Below the pieces are notes generated by a model, which worked only from the letters and a program-made list of their open reading frames with translations, made no database searches and was not told where the DNA came from. Positions 1 to 8,726 of a DNA stretch of 64,000 nt are shown piece by piece. Origin of the DNA: Ariolimax columbianus (lineage: Eukaryota > Mollusca > Gastropoda > Stylommatophora > Arionidae); contig JAVGWX010000002.1 in NCBI GenBank assembly GCA_036924085.1, positions 45,254,666-45,318,665 of the forward strand, written 5' to 3'. Within the stretch, counting starts at the first letter, position 1. Each line of letters opens with the position of its first letter. The translations under genes and the position numbers were made by a program.

Positions 1-439
1 AATGCGGAACAGTCGCAGAGAGTTTTTCAAGTGAACTATACATTTAACAAAGGAATGAAAATTTTGTCAGAGGATAATTAGACCACTTCAAAGTAGATAG
101 TGCGCTCTGCTACTACATAAAATGTTGGGCCATACCACACGCAAGAACTCAGTTTGTTTTGACAAAAACGATGTATGAATCAATACCTTTCTTGCTGAAA
201 AACATCGCCTGTACAGTTCCCACAAAAATTACCACTCTTCAGCACCAAAATAAAGCAGCTTTTACCAATATGTAAAATTTAATCCAGAATCAGGTTAGAA
301 ACTTGCAAGAATCTTGGCAACAAATGATTAAAAGCGATTGTATACTGCATTGAAAGTCATAATATTTTTTTTCGTGGTCCATTAACACGGTCCTAGGCGG
401 TTGCCAAGATTAGAACCCACGAGCCTCTCTCTTCAATTA
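1..439. other. unannotated flank
   Basis: No gene, RNA or repeat family recognised here. The reading frames are short and closed. Confidence 0.4.
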
Positions 440-876
440 TACTGTGCTCCCTGCTATGTGCTGCGGGGCTGAGACATGGACACTATCAAAATCACTGGAG
501 GACAAATTGAGAGTAACTCAGGCCTCTATTGAGAGACACTTGGTCGGAATCACTCTCCGGAACCTACGTATACAAAAGCTCTACAATTCCGACAGACGAC
601 CATTGTCCTTGGTGAATGACGCGGTAATCTATACAGACAAGGCAAAACATGGATGGGCAAGTCACATGTTGCGATGAAACGGTGGTCGATGGAGCATAGC
701 GACAGCAATCTGGTACCCGCGAGGTAACAAACAAACCGCAGGGAAGAACTCCAATGCGTCGCTCAGACTCCTTTGCTGTACACAACATCTGAGACGCCTC
801 TGGAGGAGGGCTATTCGTGCACTGGACTTCCAGGGCCCAAGACAGGGTCCGCTGGAGACGAGGTTGGGACCCTCAG
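440..876 (+). pseudogene. LINE reverse transcriptase C-terminal fragment
   Basis: A conceptual translation from about 444 gives a run containing CCGAETWTLSKSLEDKLRVT, then a stop near 677, and the similarity continues in the same register with GGRWSIATAIW and a basic tail. The order 'ETWTL ... LRVTQ.S.ER.L.GI ... GWA.H ... RW' is the familiar tail of reverse transcriptases from RTE/Jockey-type non-LTR retrotransposons, after the palm domain. The palm and endonuclease are absent, so this is a 3' remnant. It ends against an AT microsatellite. I cannot assign a clade. It has no host function that I can infer. Confidence 0.7.

Positions 877-877
<1 letters not shown>

Positions 878-940
<63 letters not shown>
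878..940. repeat. (AT)n microsatellite
   Basis: About 31 uninterrupted AT dinucleotides, abutting the 3' end of the preceding retrotransposon fragment. Long YIYIYI reading frames across it are artefacts of the repeat. Confidence 0.95.
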
Positions 941-942
<2 letters not shown>

Positions 943-1380
943 TGTTTTGGCTCTTGTTGATAAACATTAAGATCAAGCAAACGAACATCGAGGATTATGA
1001 TATTGGTTGCACAAGAAGTCACATAATCTTCATTGCGTCTTTTTACATCGATAATTATTAATATACTGCTATAAATTAAATTCAGAACATTGTTGGAGAG
1101 CTATCATGTAGAATAATTATTTATAAGAGCATTTGTGCGTGCTACATAACTCATAGTGCGCGGCGGATGTATTTGATGTGCGCCGATGCATTAGCGATCA
1201 TCTTTGATGGAGCAGTGCCCGAGTCTCCAGGACGTGGCTTTCTTTCTTTCTTTCTCTCCTCTCTCTTTCTCTCTTCTCTTTCAAATACACATACTCACTT
1301 ATACTCATACATAACTCTCTATTTCCCTCTACCACACTTACGTATGCACGCACCCGGGCACACACACACACACACACGCC

Positions 1381-1436
<56 letters not shown>

Positions 1437-1495
1437 CACGCACATACACATATATCTACTGTCTTGATCATGCTCAGGTTCATTACAATGAAATA
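941..1495. repeat. microsatellite-rich spacer
   Basis: No gene recognised. A pyrimidine-rich CT/CTTT tract lies at about 1238-1282 and a compound (CA)n-(TA)n tract at about 1360-1438. Confidence 0.8.
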
Positions 1496-1499
1496 ACTG

Positions 1500-1822
1500 A
1501 CATATCGACTTCAAAAACACCAATGCGAGGGATGGTCGAAAAGTTGTGCAATTTTGTATGAATGGAACAAAGCACTTACTTGTCTTCACTTCTATGTATT
1601 CACTCTGCAAGGTGATACACTTCTGCCTTCTATTCTTCACCTTCCTGATGCCCTGATGGTAGAACTCCTTCATCTAGGCCCAGAACCAGATCTCAAGTTT
1701 AGTAGTCTAGTCATGGACGCCAGATAAAACTACGTCCACGAAGCCGATTTTCCATGTTTGTGACAGGAAGAAGTCACTAGGTGTCAAGTCCGTTGATTAC
1801 GGTGAATGGGGCTCGGTTTCAT
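1500..1822 (-). pseudogene. mariner-like transposase C-terminal fragment
   Basis: Reading the minus strand downward from about 1822 gives, with one stop, SP-STDLTPSDFFLSQ, then EFYHQGIRKVKNRRQKCI followed by LQSEYIEV. The order 'YSPDL.PSDFFLF ... FY..GI.KL..RW.KCI...GDY.E' is the end of mariner transposases, including the catalytic-region motif YSPDLAPSD. The N-terminal helix-turn-helix and the first catalytic aspartates are missing and the frame is broken, so this copy cannot be active. A second fragment of a similar transposase lies just downstream in the opposite orientation. Confidence 0.75.
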
Positions 1823-1837
1823 ATCCGCTCGTTTTTC

Positions 1838-2000
1838 TGACGTCAGGAACTTGATAACTGAACTGAAGACGTGGTTCCGGGCTCAGACGTAATAGTTCTA
1901 CAACCGGGGCATCAGGAAGGCGAATAATAGATGGGAGAAGTGTATCGACTTGCAGGGTGAATACAAAGAGATGGACTACAGTTCACACCAATTTTCAGGT
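1838..2000 (+). pseudogene. mariner-like transposase C-terminal fragment (second copy)
   Basis: The plus strand reads ITELKTWFRAQ, two stops, FYNRGIRKANNRWEKCIDLQ and then GEYKEMDY. This is the last fifty or so residues of a mariner transposase. It resembles the minus-strand fragment at 1500-1822, so the two C-termini face each other about 20 bp apart. No terminal inverted repeats were identified. Inactive relic. Confidence 0.7.
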
Positions 2001-2085
2001 AAGTATTTTAACTCCTTCATCCTCAAGTTTACAACTGTTCGAACATTCTTCGTCCTGAAATGGATAAGGAGGACACTATTAAAAC

Positions 2086-2445
2086 AGTTGTTGTTGTTTG
2101 CGAATGCCCACAATGAGTAGGTTACTCTTGTGTGCGCCTGAAAAAGGGCGTTAAGTGGTTGATTGTCGTATCTTCCCTCACATCGCGAGCGTGCTGATGA
2201 AGGTGGACCAAGATCCTCCAGGCAGTTGTGCTATGATTGGCTTCATCTGCGTGTCGCTCATTATTACGGGGATCACGTCAAACCTCACCTTGTTAACCAG
2301 ACTGTTGTCCTCGACTACAGCCCGTTCCCAGGACGACCATCGAGGAGGTCAGGTGAGGGTCTTGGCCAGTATATTTCTCCTGACCCTGGCTAAGATTGTT
2401 TGATCGGTGTGTTTTGCCTGACCAGACGTTAGCCTCATCGTCCCC
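2086..2445 (-). mobile_element. dispersed retroposon, family A (CAA-tailed)
   Basis: This block recurs at 13288-13445, 16608-16855, 18885-18985, 37275-37620 and 59010-59365. Diagnostic words are TTTGCGAATGCCCACAATGA, CTTTTGTGCGCCCTGAAAA, GGCTTCATCTGCGTGTCGCT and repeated TTGGCCAGTATATTT-like stretches. At its left edge the plus strand has (GTT)n, so on the minus strand the unit ends in (CAA)n, which suggests a SINE or a LINE 3' end read on the minus strand. I see no clear Pol III boxes and no long ORF. Family name unknown to me. Confidence 0.8.
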
Positions 2446-2767
2446 ATTAAAACAGCTAATGATTACATTTTTAACGAGGATTCTAAAGGCGATGAATCAG
2501 TAAACTACAGATTGCAGAGTTTAAAATCAAATGTGATTCCAGCAGTACGGGGTGTCTGAAAGTTGGATCTGAAGCTTATACAACCGATGAACTACGAGAA
2601 CCTTCAGTGTTCATACGTTTTTAAGTTTCTGAATGAGGCCAAGTACCTATGGGTTTTCATGGAGAGCAGAGATGTCGAATTTGTATAACATATTATATGA
2701 TCGTGTATTCCTCATCCTTTTCCCTTAAACTTTTGTGTACCTCACTTTCCTGTTTTATGTGTGAGCT
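2446..2767. other. unannotated spacer
   Basis: No gene or repeat recognised. It ends at the target-site duplication of the LINE insertion that follows. Confidence 0.4.
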
Positions 2768-2780
2768 GAGTCGTTTACAT
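2768..2780. repeat. target-site duplication, left copy of insertion 1
   Basis: GAGTCGTTTACAT, repeated exactly at 5277-5289. The two copies bracket the truncated LINE exactly. Confidence 0.85.
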
Positions 2781-5265
2781 TATACACAGGCAGAGTGAGA
2801 TCAGTTTTGGAATACGGCATTACAGCCTGGTTCACGGCATTCAAATCAAACTTTGACAAAATAGGGCGCACCCAGAACCAAGCAGCCCGTATCATAACAG
2901 GGGCCCTGAAGTCTGGGCGCACCCAGAACCAAGCAGCCCGTTTCATAACAGGAACAATGAAGTCTGGGCGCACCCAGAACCAAGCAGTCCGTATCATAAC
3001 ATAAGCCCTGAAGTCTGGGCGCACCCAGAACCAAGCAGCCCGTATCATAACAGGAACCCTGAAGTCTGGGCGCACCCAGAACCAAGCAGCCCGTATCATA
3101 ACAGGGGCCCTGAAGTCTGGGCGCACCCAGAACTAAGTAGCCCGCATTATAACAGGAGCCCTAAAGTCTGGGCCCACCCAGAACCAAGCAGCCCGTATCA
3201 TAACAGGGGCCCTGAAGTCTAGGCGCACCCAGAACCAAACAGCCCGTATCATAACAGGAGCCCTGAAGTGTGGGCGCACTCAGAACCAAGCAGCCAGTAT
3301 CATAACAGGGGCCCTGAAGTCTGGGCGCACCCAGAACCAAGCAGCCCGTATCATAACAGGAGCCCTGAAGTCTGGGCGCACTCAGAACCAAGCAGCCCAT
3401 ATCATAACAGGAGCCCTGAAGTCTGGGCGCACCCAGAACCAAGCAGCCCGTATCATAACAGGGGCCCTAAAGTCTGGGCGCACCCAGAACCAAGCAGCCC
3501 GTATCATAACAGGAGCCCTGAAGTCTGGGCGCACCCAGAACCAAGCAGCCCGTATCATAACAGGGGCCCTGACTCTGGGCGCACCCAGAACCAAGCAGCC
3601 CGTATCATAACAGGAACCATGAAGTCTGGGCGCACCCAGAACCAAGCAGCCCGTATCATAACAGGAGCCCTGAAGTCTGGGCGCACCCAGAACCAAGCAG
3701 CCCGTATCATAACAGGGGCCCTAAAGTCTGGGCGCACCCAGCAGCCCATATCATAACAGGAGCCCTGAAGTCTGGGGGCACCCAGAACCAAGCAGCCCGC
3801 ATCATAACAGGAACCCTGAAGTCTGGGCGCACCCAGAACCAAGCAGCCCGTATCATAACAGGAACCATGAAGCCTCGGCGCACCCAGAACCATGCAGCCC
3901 GTATCATAAAAGGAACCATGAAGTCTGGGCGCACCCAGAACCAAGCAGCCCGTTTCATAACAGGAACCCTGAAGTCTGGGCGCACCCAGAACCAAGCAGC
4001 CCGTATCATAACATGAACCCCGAAGTCTGGGCGCACCCAGAACCAAGCAGCCCGTATCATAACAGGGGCCATGAAGTCCACCCAAATAAAAGATCTGGAA
4101 GCTATGACTGAGCTACAGCCAATGGAAGACCGCAGAGACTGCAGAATCCTACAGCAAGCGGAACAATTCAAAAGAATCATGGACCACTCGATGCATCACA
4201 GACTAAATGGGTTGGGACGCGGCAGGCTAAAAAAGAAAGGTTTTACAGTCCAGGCAAAAGTAAAGATTAAAAACAATGCTGCACTCTCAAATGAAAAAAT
4301 AAAGCCAATACCAGCATGCTCCATCCGCTGCCTCTGGAAAAGAAGACTCTTACCTGATATTATATGCAATATCCCCAACATCGAAGACAAAAAGACACAA
4401 ACAAAGGAACAGAAAAAACACATAGTTATAAATTACATCAACCAAAAATTCCCACCAACAGCCTGGACGCACGCCTATACGGATGGCTCAGCCAAAGATG
4501 CCATTGGAAACGGGGGAGGAGGCATCACTATAAAACTAAAAAACAAAGTATACTCAACAGCATTTGCCACTGGGAGACGCTGCAGCAACTTCAGTGCCGA
4601 AGCGAGTACTATGAGACAAGCAGCTGAAACCCTTATAGACCATAAGGAGCAGGCAGAAAAGCAAGTCGCCATTTTCACAGACGCCCTCGCAGTGTTAATG
4701 GCGCTCAAGAACCAACACAACAATGAACTTGGTGCTCTGGCAGACTCGCTCGAGCGACTGTCCCAGTGCTTAAAAAAAAAGCACAGTCCAGTGGATACCA
4801 ACCCAATGTAGCATTCCAGGCAACGAGGAGGCAGACAGACTCGCCAGTGAGGGAGGAATGCTGCAGCAGAGTGATACAGAAATCACATATAATGAGACAA
4901 AAGCATTCATCAGGGCAACATACAGTGCAAAATGAAAAAAAGACCACCCTGGCCACATAGAAAGCGATGCCTACCATCAACTCTCCAGGCGAAACCAGGT
5001 GATAATTCTCCGGCTACGCATAGGTCACAACAGAGTTAGATGCCATCTGTACAACAAGTTCAAGATTGGCACTACAGACCTTTGTACTTGCGGCACAGCC
5101 CCCATGAAGGCAGAACACATTTTGTAGTCATATTCACTGTATATCGACAAAAGAAGTGACATTTGGCAACAGCCAGTGTCCTTCCACGAGAAGCTGTACG
5201 GTAGCGCACAGAGCCTTGAGTCGACTGCTGCCTTTGTTAGAGTCATTGAAGTTGAGGTCTGAAGA
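2781..5265 (+). pseudogene. LINE RT/RNase H polyprotein remnant
   Basis: The translation runs from the RT thumb region through the repeat array into a linker (LEAMTELQPMEDRRDCRILQ, comparable to LEKITKLQSMTDRRDCRAQL in the complete LINE) and then RNase H. The RNase H part shows WTHAYTDGSAKDA, FSAEASTMR and IFTDALAVL, with catalytic Asp, Glu and Asp present. The frame stops at about 4809, and the last RNase H motif (IPGNEEADRLASEG) follows in another frame. The C-terminal LCTCGTAPMKAEHIL stretch is also present. Stops also occur inside the array, for example near 3001. Not functional, and lacking endonuclease and RT palm. Confidence 0.85.
2864..4079 (+). repeat. 51-bp minisatellite derived from RT coding sequence, about 24 copies
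   Basis: The unit begins GGGCGCACCCAGAACCAAGC and encodes the 17 residues GRTQNQAARIITGALKS. The corresponding segment of the complete LINE is NKLQNQAMRIITGGMKS, also 17 residues, so the unit is one RT segment amplified head-to-tail in frame. Most copies are 51 bp. A 1-bp loss near 3570 and a deletion near 3740 shift the frame, and one copy near 3000 carries a TAA. Copies differ by a few substitutions (Arg/His, GAL/GTM/GTL). Flanking RT sequence on both sides is single copy. Confidence 0.93.
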
Positions 5266-5276
5266 CGAACGAGAAA

Positions 5277-5289
5277 GAGTCGTTTACAT
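5277..5289. repeat. target-site duplication, right copy of insertion 1
   Basis: GAGTCGTTTACAT, identical to 2768-2780. A single C separates it from the next insertion's TSD at 5291. Confidence 0.85.
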
Positions 5290-5290
5290 C

Positions 5291-5301
5291 AGGTGCAACA
5301 T
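5291..5301. repeat. target-site duplication, left copy of insertion 2
   Basis: AGGTGCAACAT, repeated exactly at 12658-12668, immediately after the (AAG)n tail of the complete LINE. This places the 5' boundary of the retroposed block upstream of the rDNA spacer. Confidence 0.75.
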
Positions 5302-5932
5302 CTGGGGTAGTTGTCTCGCCGCAGCGACTCAATTTCATCCAGTGTTCGTAAAGCGATCTCAGTCCCGCCAGGCGGAGCGATAGCGCGGGCTTGCGGAAAA
5401 CGCTCGCCTGCCTTTCCCCGTAGTGCGAATTGGGTGCGGTTTGTGGTAGTGGCTCCTCCACCGAGGTGCGCTAGTCTGGTCCGTATCAGGAAACGTGGTC
5501 CGTCCCTGGTGATTTATCTAAGGCTTATAGCAGAGCTCGACAGTACGTCTCGCTGGTGGTCCGACTCTCGCAAAGAGCTTGGGACCGGCAAATGGAAAGC
5601 AGGAATCGTTGCCTCGAGGCCCTGCGTTCTCTCCCTACGGAGAAGAAGGGCAGGCCAAATTGTGTCTCTAGTCCCAGTGAAATTCGTCGCCGAGGTCGTT
5701 GGGATCCGTTCTGCACAGAGCGCTGCCATCCCTCCTCGAGCGAGCCCGGTCGGTCGGTCGTCTGGTGCGTGTGGGAGGCCCCTGTCAGGCGGTCCTAGGT
5801 CGACGGAGTGAGGGACGGGTGGAACAACCGTCCGTCCGTCCCGTCAGTCGGTCCCTGCGGCCGTCCCAGTGAGGCTTTTTACACACCCTTCCTCCGCCGA
5901 CCGGTGTGCGCAGTACGTACGTCTCCGACAGA
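5302..5932 (+). other. apparent rRNA 5' external transcribed spacer
   Basis: This GC-rich segment with GGTCGGTCGGTCG and CCGTCCGTCCGTCCCGTC runs directly into the 18S rRNA start, where an rDNA unit carries its 5' ETS. There is no protein-like frame. The identification rests on position and composition, not on a recognised ETS sequence. If position 5302 equals the Pol I start site, this is a full-length ETS of about 630 nt. A short stretch at 5364-5390 resembles DNA at 8827-8852 in the LINE ORF. Confidence 0.6.
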
Positions 5933-7099
5933 TATCTGGTTGATCCTGCCAGTAGTCATATGCTTGTCTCAAAGATTAAGCCATGCATGTCTAAGTTCAC
6001 ACTGTCTCACGGTGAAACCGCGAATGGCTCATTAAATCAGTCGAGGTTCCTTAGATGACACGATCCTACTTGGATAACGGTGGCAATTCTAGAGCTAATA
6101 CATGCTTACCAAGCTCCGACCCTCGCGGAAAGAGCGCTTTTATTAGTTCAAAACCAATCGTCGTTTCCCCTCGCGGGGTTGCGGCGTCCCCACTGGTGAC
6201 TCTGGATAACTTTGTGCTGATCGCATGGCCTCATGTGCCGGCGACGCATCTTTCAAATGTCTGCCCTATCAAATGTCGATGGTACGTGACATGCCTACCA
6301 TGTTTGTAACGGGTAACGGGGAATCAGGGTTCGATTCCGGAGAGGGAGCATGAGAAACGGCTACCACATCCAAGGAAGGCAGCAGGCGCGCAACTTACCC
6401 ACTCCCGGCACGGGGAGGTAGTGACGAAAAATAACAATACGGGACTCTTTCGAGGCCCCGTAATTGGAATGAGTACACTTTAAACCCTTTAACGAGGATC
6501 TATTGGAGGGCAAGTCTGGTGCCAGCAGCCGCGGTAATTCCAGCTCCAATAGCGTATATTAAAGTTGTTGCAGTTAAAAAGCTCGTAGTTGGATCTCAGG
6601 CGCAGGCGGGCGGTCCGGTTCGCGCCGGTTCACTGCCCGTTGTCTCCTGCCCTACCGTCTGCCGGCTCTCTCCCACGGGTGCTCTTCGCTGAGCGTCCTG
6701 GGTGGCCGGCGCGTTTACTTTGAAAAAATTAGAGTGTTCAAAGCAGGCCTCGGCTGCCTGAATAATGGTGCATGGAATAATGGAATAGGACGTCGGTTCT
6801 ATTTTGTTGGTTTTCGGAACTGGAGGTAATGATTAACAGGGACAAACGGGGGCATTCGTATTGCGGCGTTAGAGGTGAAATTCTTGGATCGCCGCAAGAC
6901 GAGCTACTGCGAAAGCATTTGTCAAGAATGTTTTCATTAATCAAGAACGAAAGTCAGAGGCGCGAAGACGATCAGATACCGTCGTAGTTCTGACCATAAA
7001 CGATGCCGACTAGCGATCCGCAGGAGTTGCTTCGATGACTCTGCGGGCAGCTTCCGGGAAACCAAAGTGTTTGGGTTCCGGGGGAAGTATGGTTGCAAA

Positions 7100-7148
<49 letters not shown>

Positions 7149-7172
7149 GCGGCTTAATTTGACTCAACACGG
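5933..7172 (+). rRNA. 18S rRNA, 3'-truncated (pseudogene fragment)
   Basis: The segment opens TATCTGGTTGATCCTGCCAG and holds the universal landmarks: GCATGTCTAAG, GGGTTCGATTCCGGAGAGGG, GTGCCAGCAGCCGCGGTAAT at about 6520, AGGTGAAATTCTTGGA, and AAAGGAATTGACGGAAGGGC at about 7110. It ends in GACTCAACACGG, losing roughly the last third of a normal 1.8-kb 18S. No 5.8S or 28S follows. Sequence up to the break is close to canonical, with small differences such as an extra C near 6189, so the copy looks young. The variable regions look molluscan to me, probably gastropod. It cannot give a working ribosomal subunit RNA. Confidence 0.93.
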
Positions 7173-7700
7173 CCAACACTGAAATGATTGACATGCCGAG
7201 ACCACTCTTCTGGAGTCTAATATGGAACTGGTGCTGGACTTAGACCCCCAGAAATCTGGGGTTATGTCCCCTGTGGCTCGGTTTTGTCTGCATCCAGTGT
7301 TTGATAAAGGAATTGACGGAAGAGCACTATCAGGAGTGGAGCCTGAGACCTAAGTTAACTTACCACGCCAATACTGCAGAATGACTATCAAAAAGTACAC
7401 CTTAGTGGGGTCTAATAGAGAACATGTGCTGGAATTAGACCCTCGAAAATCTTTGGGGCTACCCTTTAAGAAACTTGACTATCTCGCTAAGGGAATTGAC
7501 GAAAGGGCACCACCAGGTGTGGAACCTGCGGCTTAATTTGACTGAACACGCCAATGCTGTAGAACAACTGACAAATTGAGAGCGCTGCCGTTTGGGTCTA
7601 ATAATGAACGTACGCTGGTATTAGACTCACGGACGACAAGTCAGCTCAAATGAAAGAACGCTACGGAAATCGTGTTTAACTCCGCAGATTTCAAATACCT
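7173..7700 (+). repeat. LINE leader subrepeats with degenerate 18S segments
   Basis: A unit of about 190 bp is repeated. The 18S word GGAATTGACGGAAGGGCACC occurs in the true 18S, then degenerated at about 7310 and again at about 7493, each followed by an 'AGTGGAGCCTGCGGCTTAAT'-like stretch. All three copies then share an ACACTG...GATTGACA stretch resembling 18S sequence further on, but with the same internal loss of about 16-19 nt. They next share non-rRNA text such as GTCTAATA, GTGCTGGA and TTAGACCC. Copies two and three are much more diverged than the 18S, so they are older. Confidence 0.72.
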
Positions 7701-8726
7701 GGTCATTGACAAACAAAAGCCCTCAATAAATTCGTCTGACCAAATAGTGAACGGGTGCTGGAAATAGATCTGAAGACAGGTCAGTTTTACCCTACAAATG
7801 ACAGGGCGTTGCTACGGAAAACCAGCTCAAATCGAGAGGAGCCGCAGACACTTTGGTTCACGTACCAGGCTGATAAGCCAAGGGCGCGAGGCTACCATGT
7901 GGGGGATTACGGCCGAACCCTTGAAAGCCGCAATCCCGCCCAAAATCTCAGCACCACTGCAATGGGAGGCTCCTACATGCTCGGGACCTGGGGCTTGCGC
8001 CCCAGCCCTATCAGGTAGAGCCACAGTAAGAGGTCCTTGCCGCCCGCAAATCAAAGCGGGCGGAAAACTGCTTGATACTCACCCTATACGGCGATGGGGT
8101 GCGAAAAACACCAACCAAAGACTTAGAACCTGGTCGGGGTGTCGAAAACAGTAGAGCAGCCACCACACTGTGAACTGTCAAGACTCAACCACTGACCATG
8201 AGAGTTGTCCGCACACCAGGCGATCAACATCTCTGTGACATTACCAGGCTTGTCCTCTGGCTAAATGCACTCCGGTTACGATATCTACCTCTGTACGTTA
8301 TCAGCCATAACTATCATGCTGGACGCAGAAGAGATGCAGACCAGCGGACATTGCACACCTGCCCCACTGTGTCAACACCCCAGGTGGCGGGGAATGCTAG
8401 GCGTACCATCCCTGCATAGAAGCCAAGAAAATAAAGGGAAAAAGAGATACCCCACTCACATGCAAATGCTACGTTTCTGGCAGGACGTGACGATCCTGGG
8501 ATACAGACACACTGGACTGCCTCTCTTCCGGGTAAACCAGTCCATCTCATATATCACATACCATCATTGCACCCTATAGACACGAGTAGTGAAGACTCGA
8601 TAGTCTTGAAAGACAACTTCCATAGGAGAGAAAACTCTGATCGTAAACAACTGCTGCCTTGCAGATAGGCTGGGGACAGCCAAAGGCTAAGGAGGGCATC
8701 CCTACAGAAACGCCTGTTGAAATCGG
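7701..8726 (+). other. LINE 5' untranslated leader
   Basis: About 1 kb without a convincing ORF1: the open frames here are short and show no CCHC zinc knuckles. Words from the subrepeats recur, such as GTGCTGGAAATAGATC at about 7756 and GCTACGGAAAACCAGCTC at about 7810. Near the end, TTGAAATCGGATGCACGGGG (8718) resembles the conserved body of SINE B (CTGAAGTCGGATGYR...), and GGCTAAGGAG (8684) also occurs in SINE B. No self-cleaving ribozyme fold could be recognised by eye. Confidence 0.5.

Larger units (their letters stand above)
2781..5276 (+). mobile_element. 5'-truncated I-like LINE insertion
   Basis: Bracketed by an exact 13-bp TSD (2768-2780 and 5277-5289). The insert begins in the middle of an RT gene (YTGRVRSVLEYGITAWFTAF, matching residues of the complete LINE near 11320) and ends shortly after the RNase H and C-terminal zinc-binding-like region, with a short A-rich GACGAACGAGAAA end. 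It is 5' truncated, as is typical for target-primed reverse transcription. An array of about 24 copies of a 51-bp unit occupies 2864-4079 inside it. The element is related to, but clearly distinct from, the complete LINE at 8727-12635. Confidence 0.88.

Noticed and set aside
878..1438. YIYIYI and THTHTH frames as small proteins
   Set aside because: They are translations of (AT)n and (CA)n microsatellites.
5933..7172. A functional 18S rRNA gene
   Set aside because: The last third is missing, no 5.8S/28S follows, and the block is flanked by a TSD with a LINE.
7755..8154. LINE ORF1 (gag-like)
   Set aside because: Two short overlapping frames without zinc knuckles or coiled coil; better read as untranslated leader.
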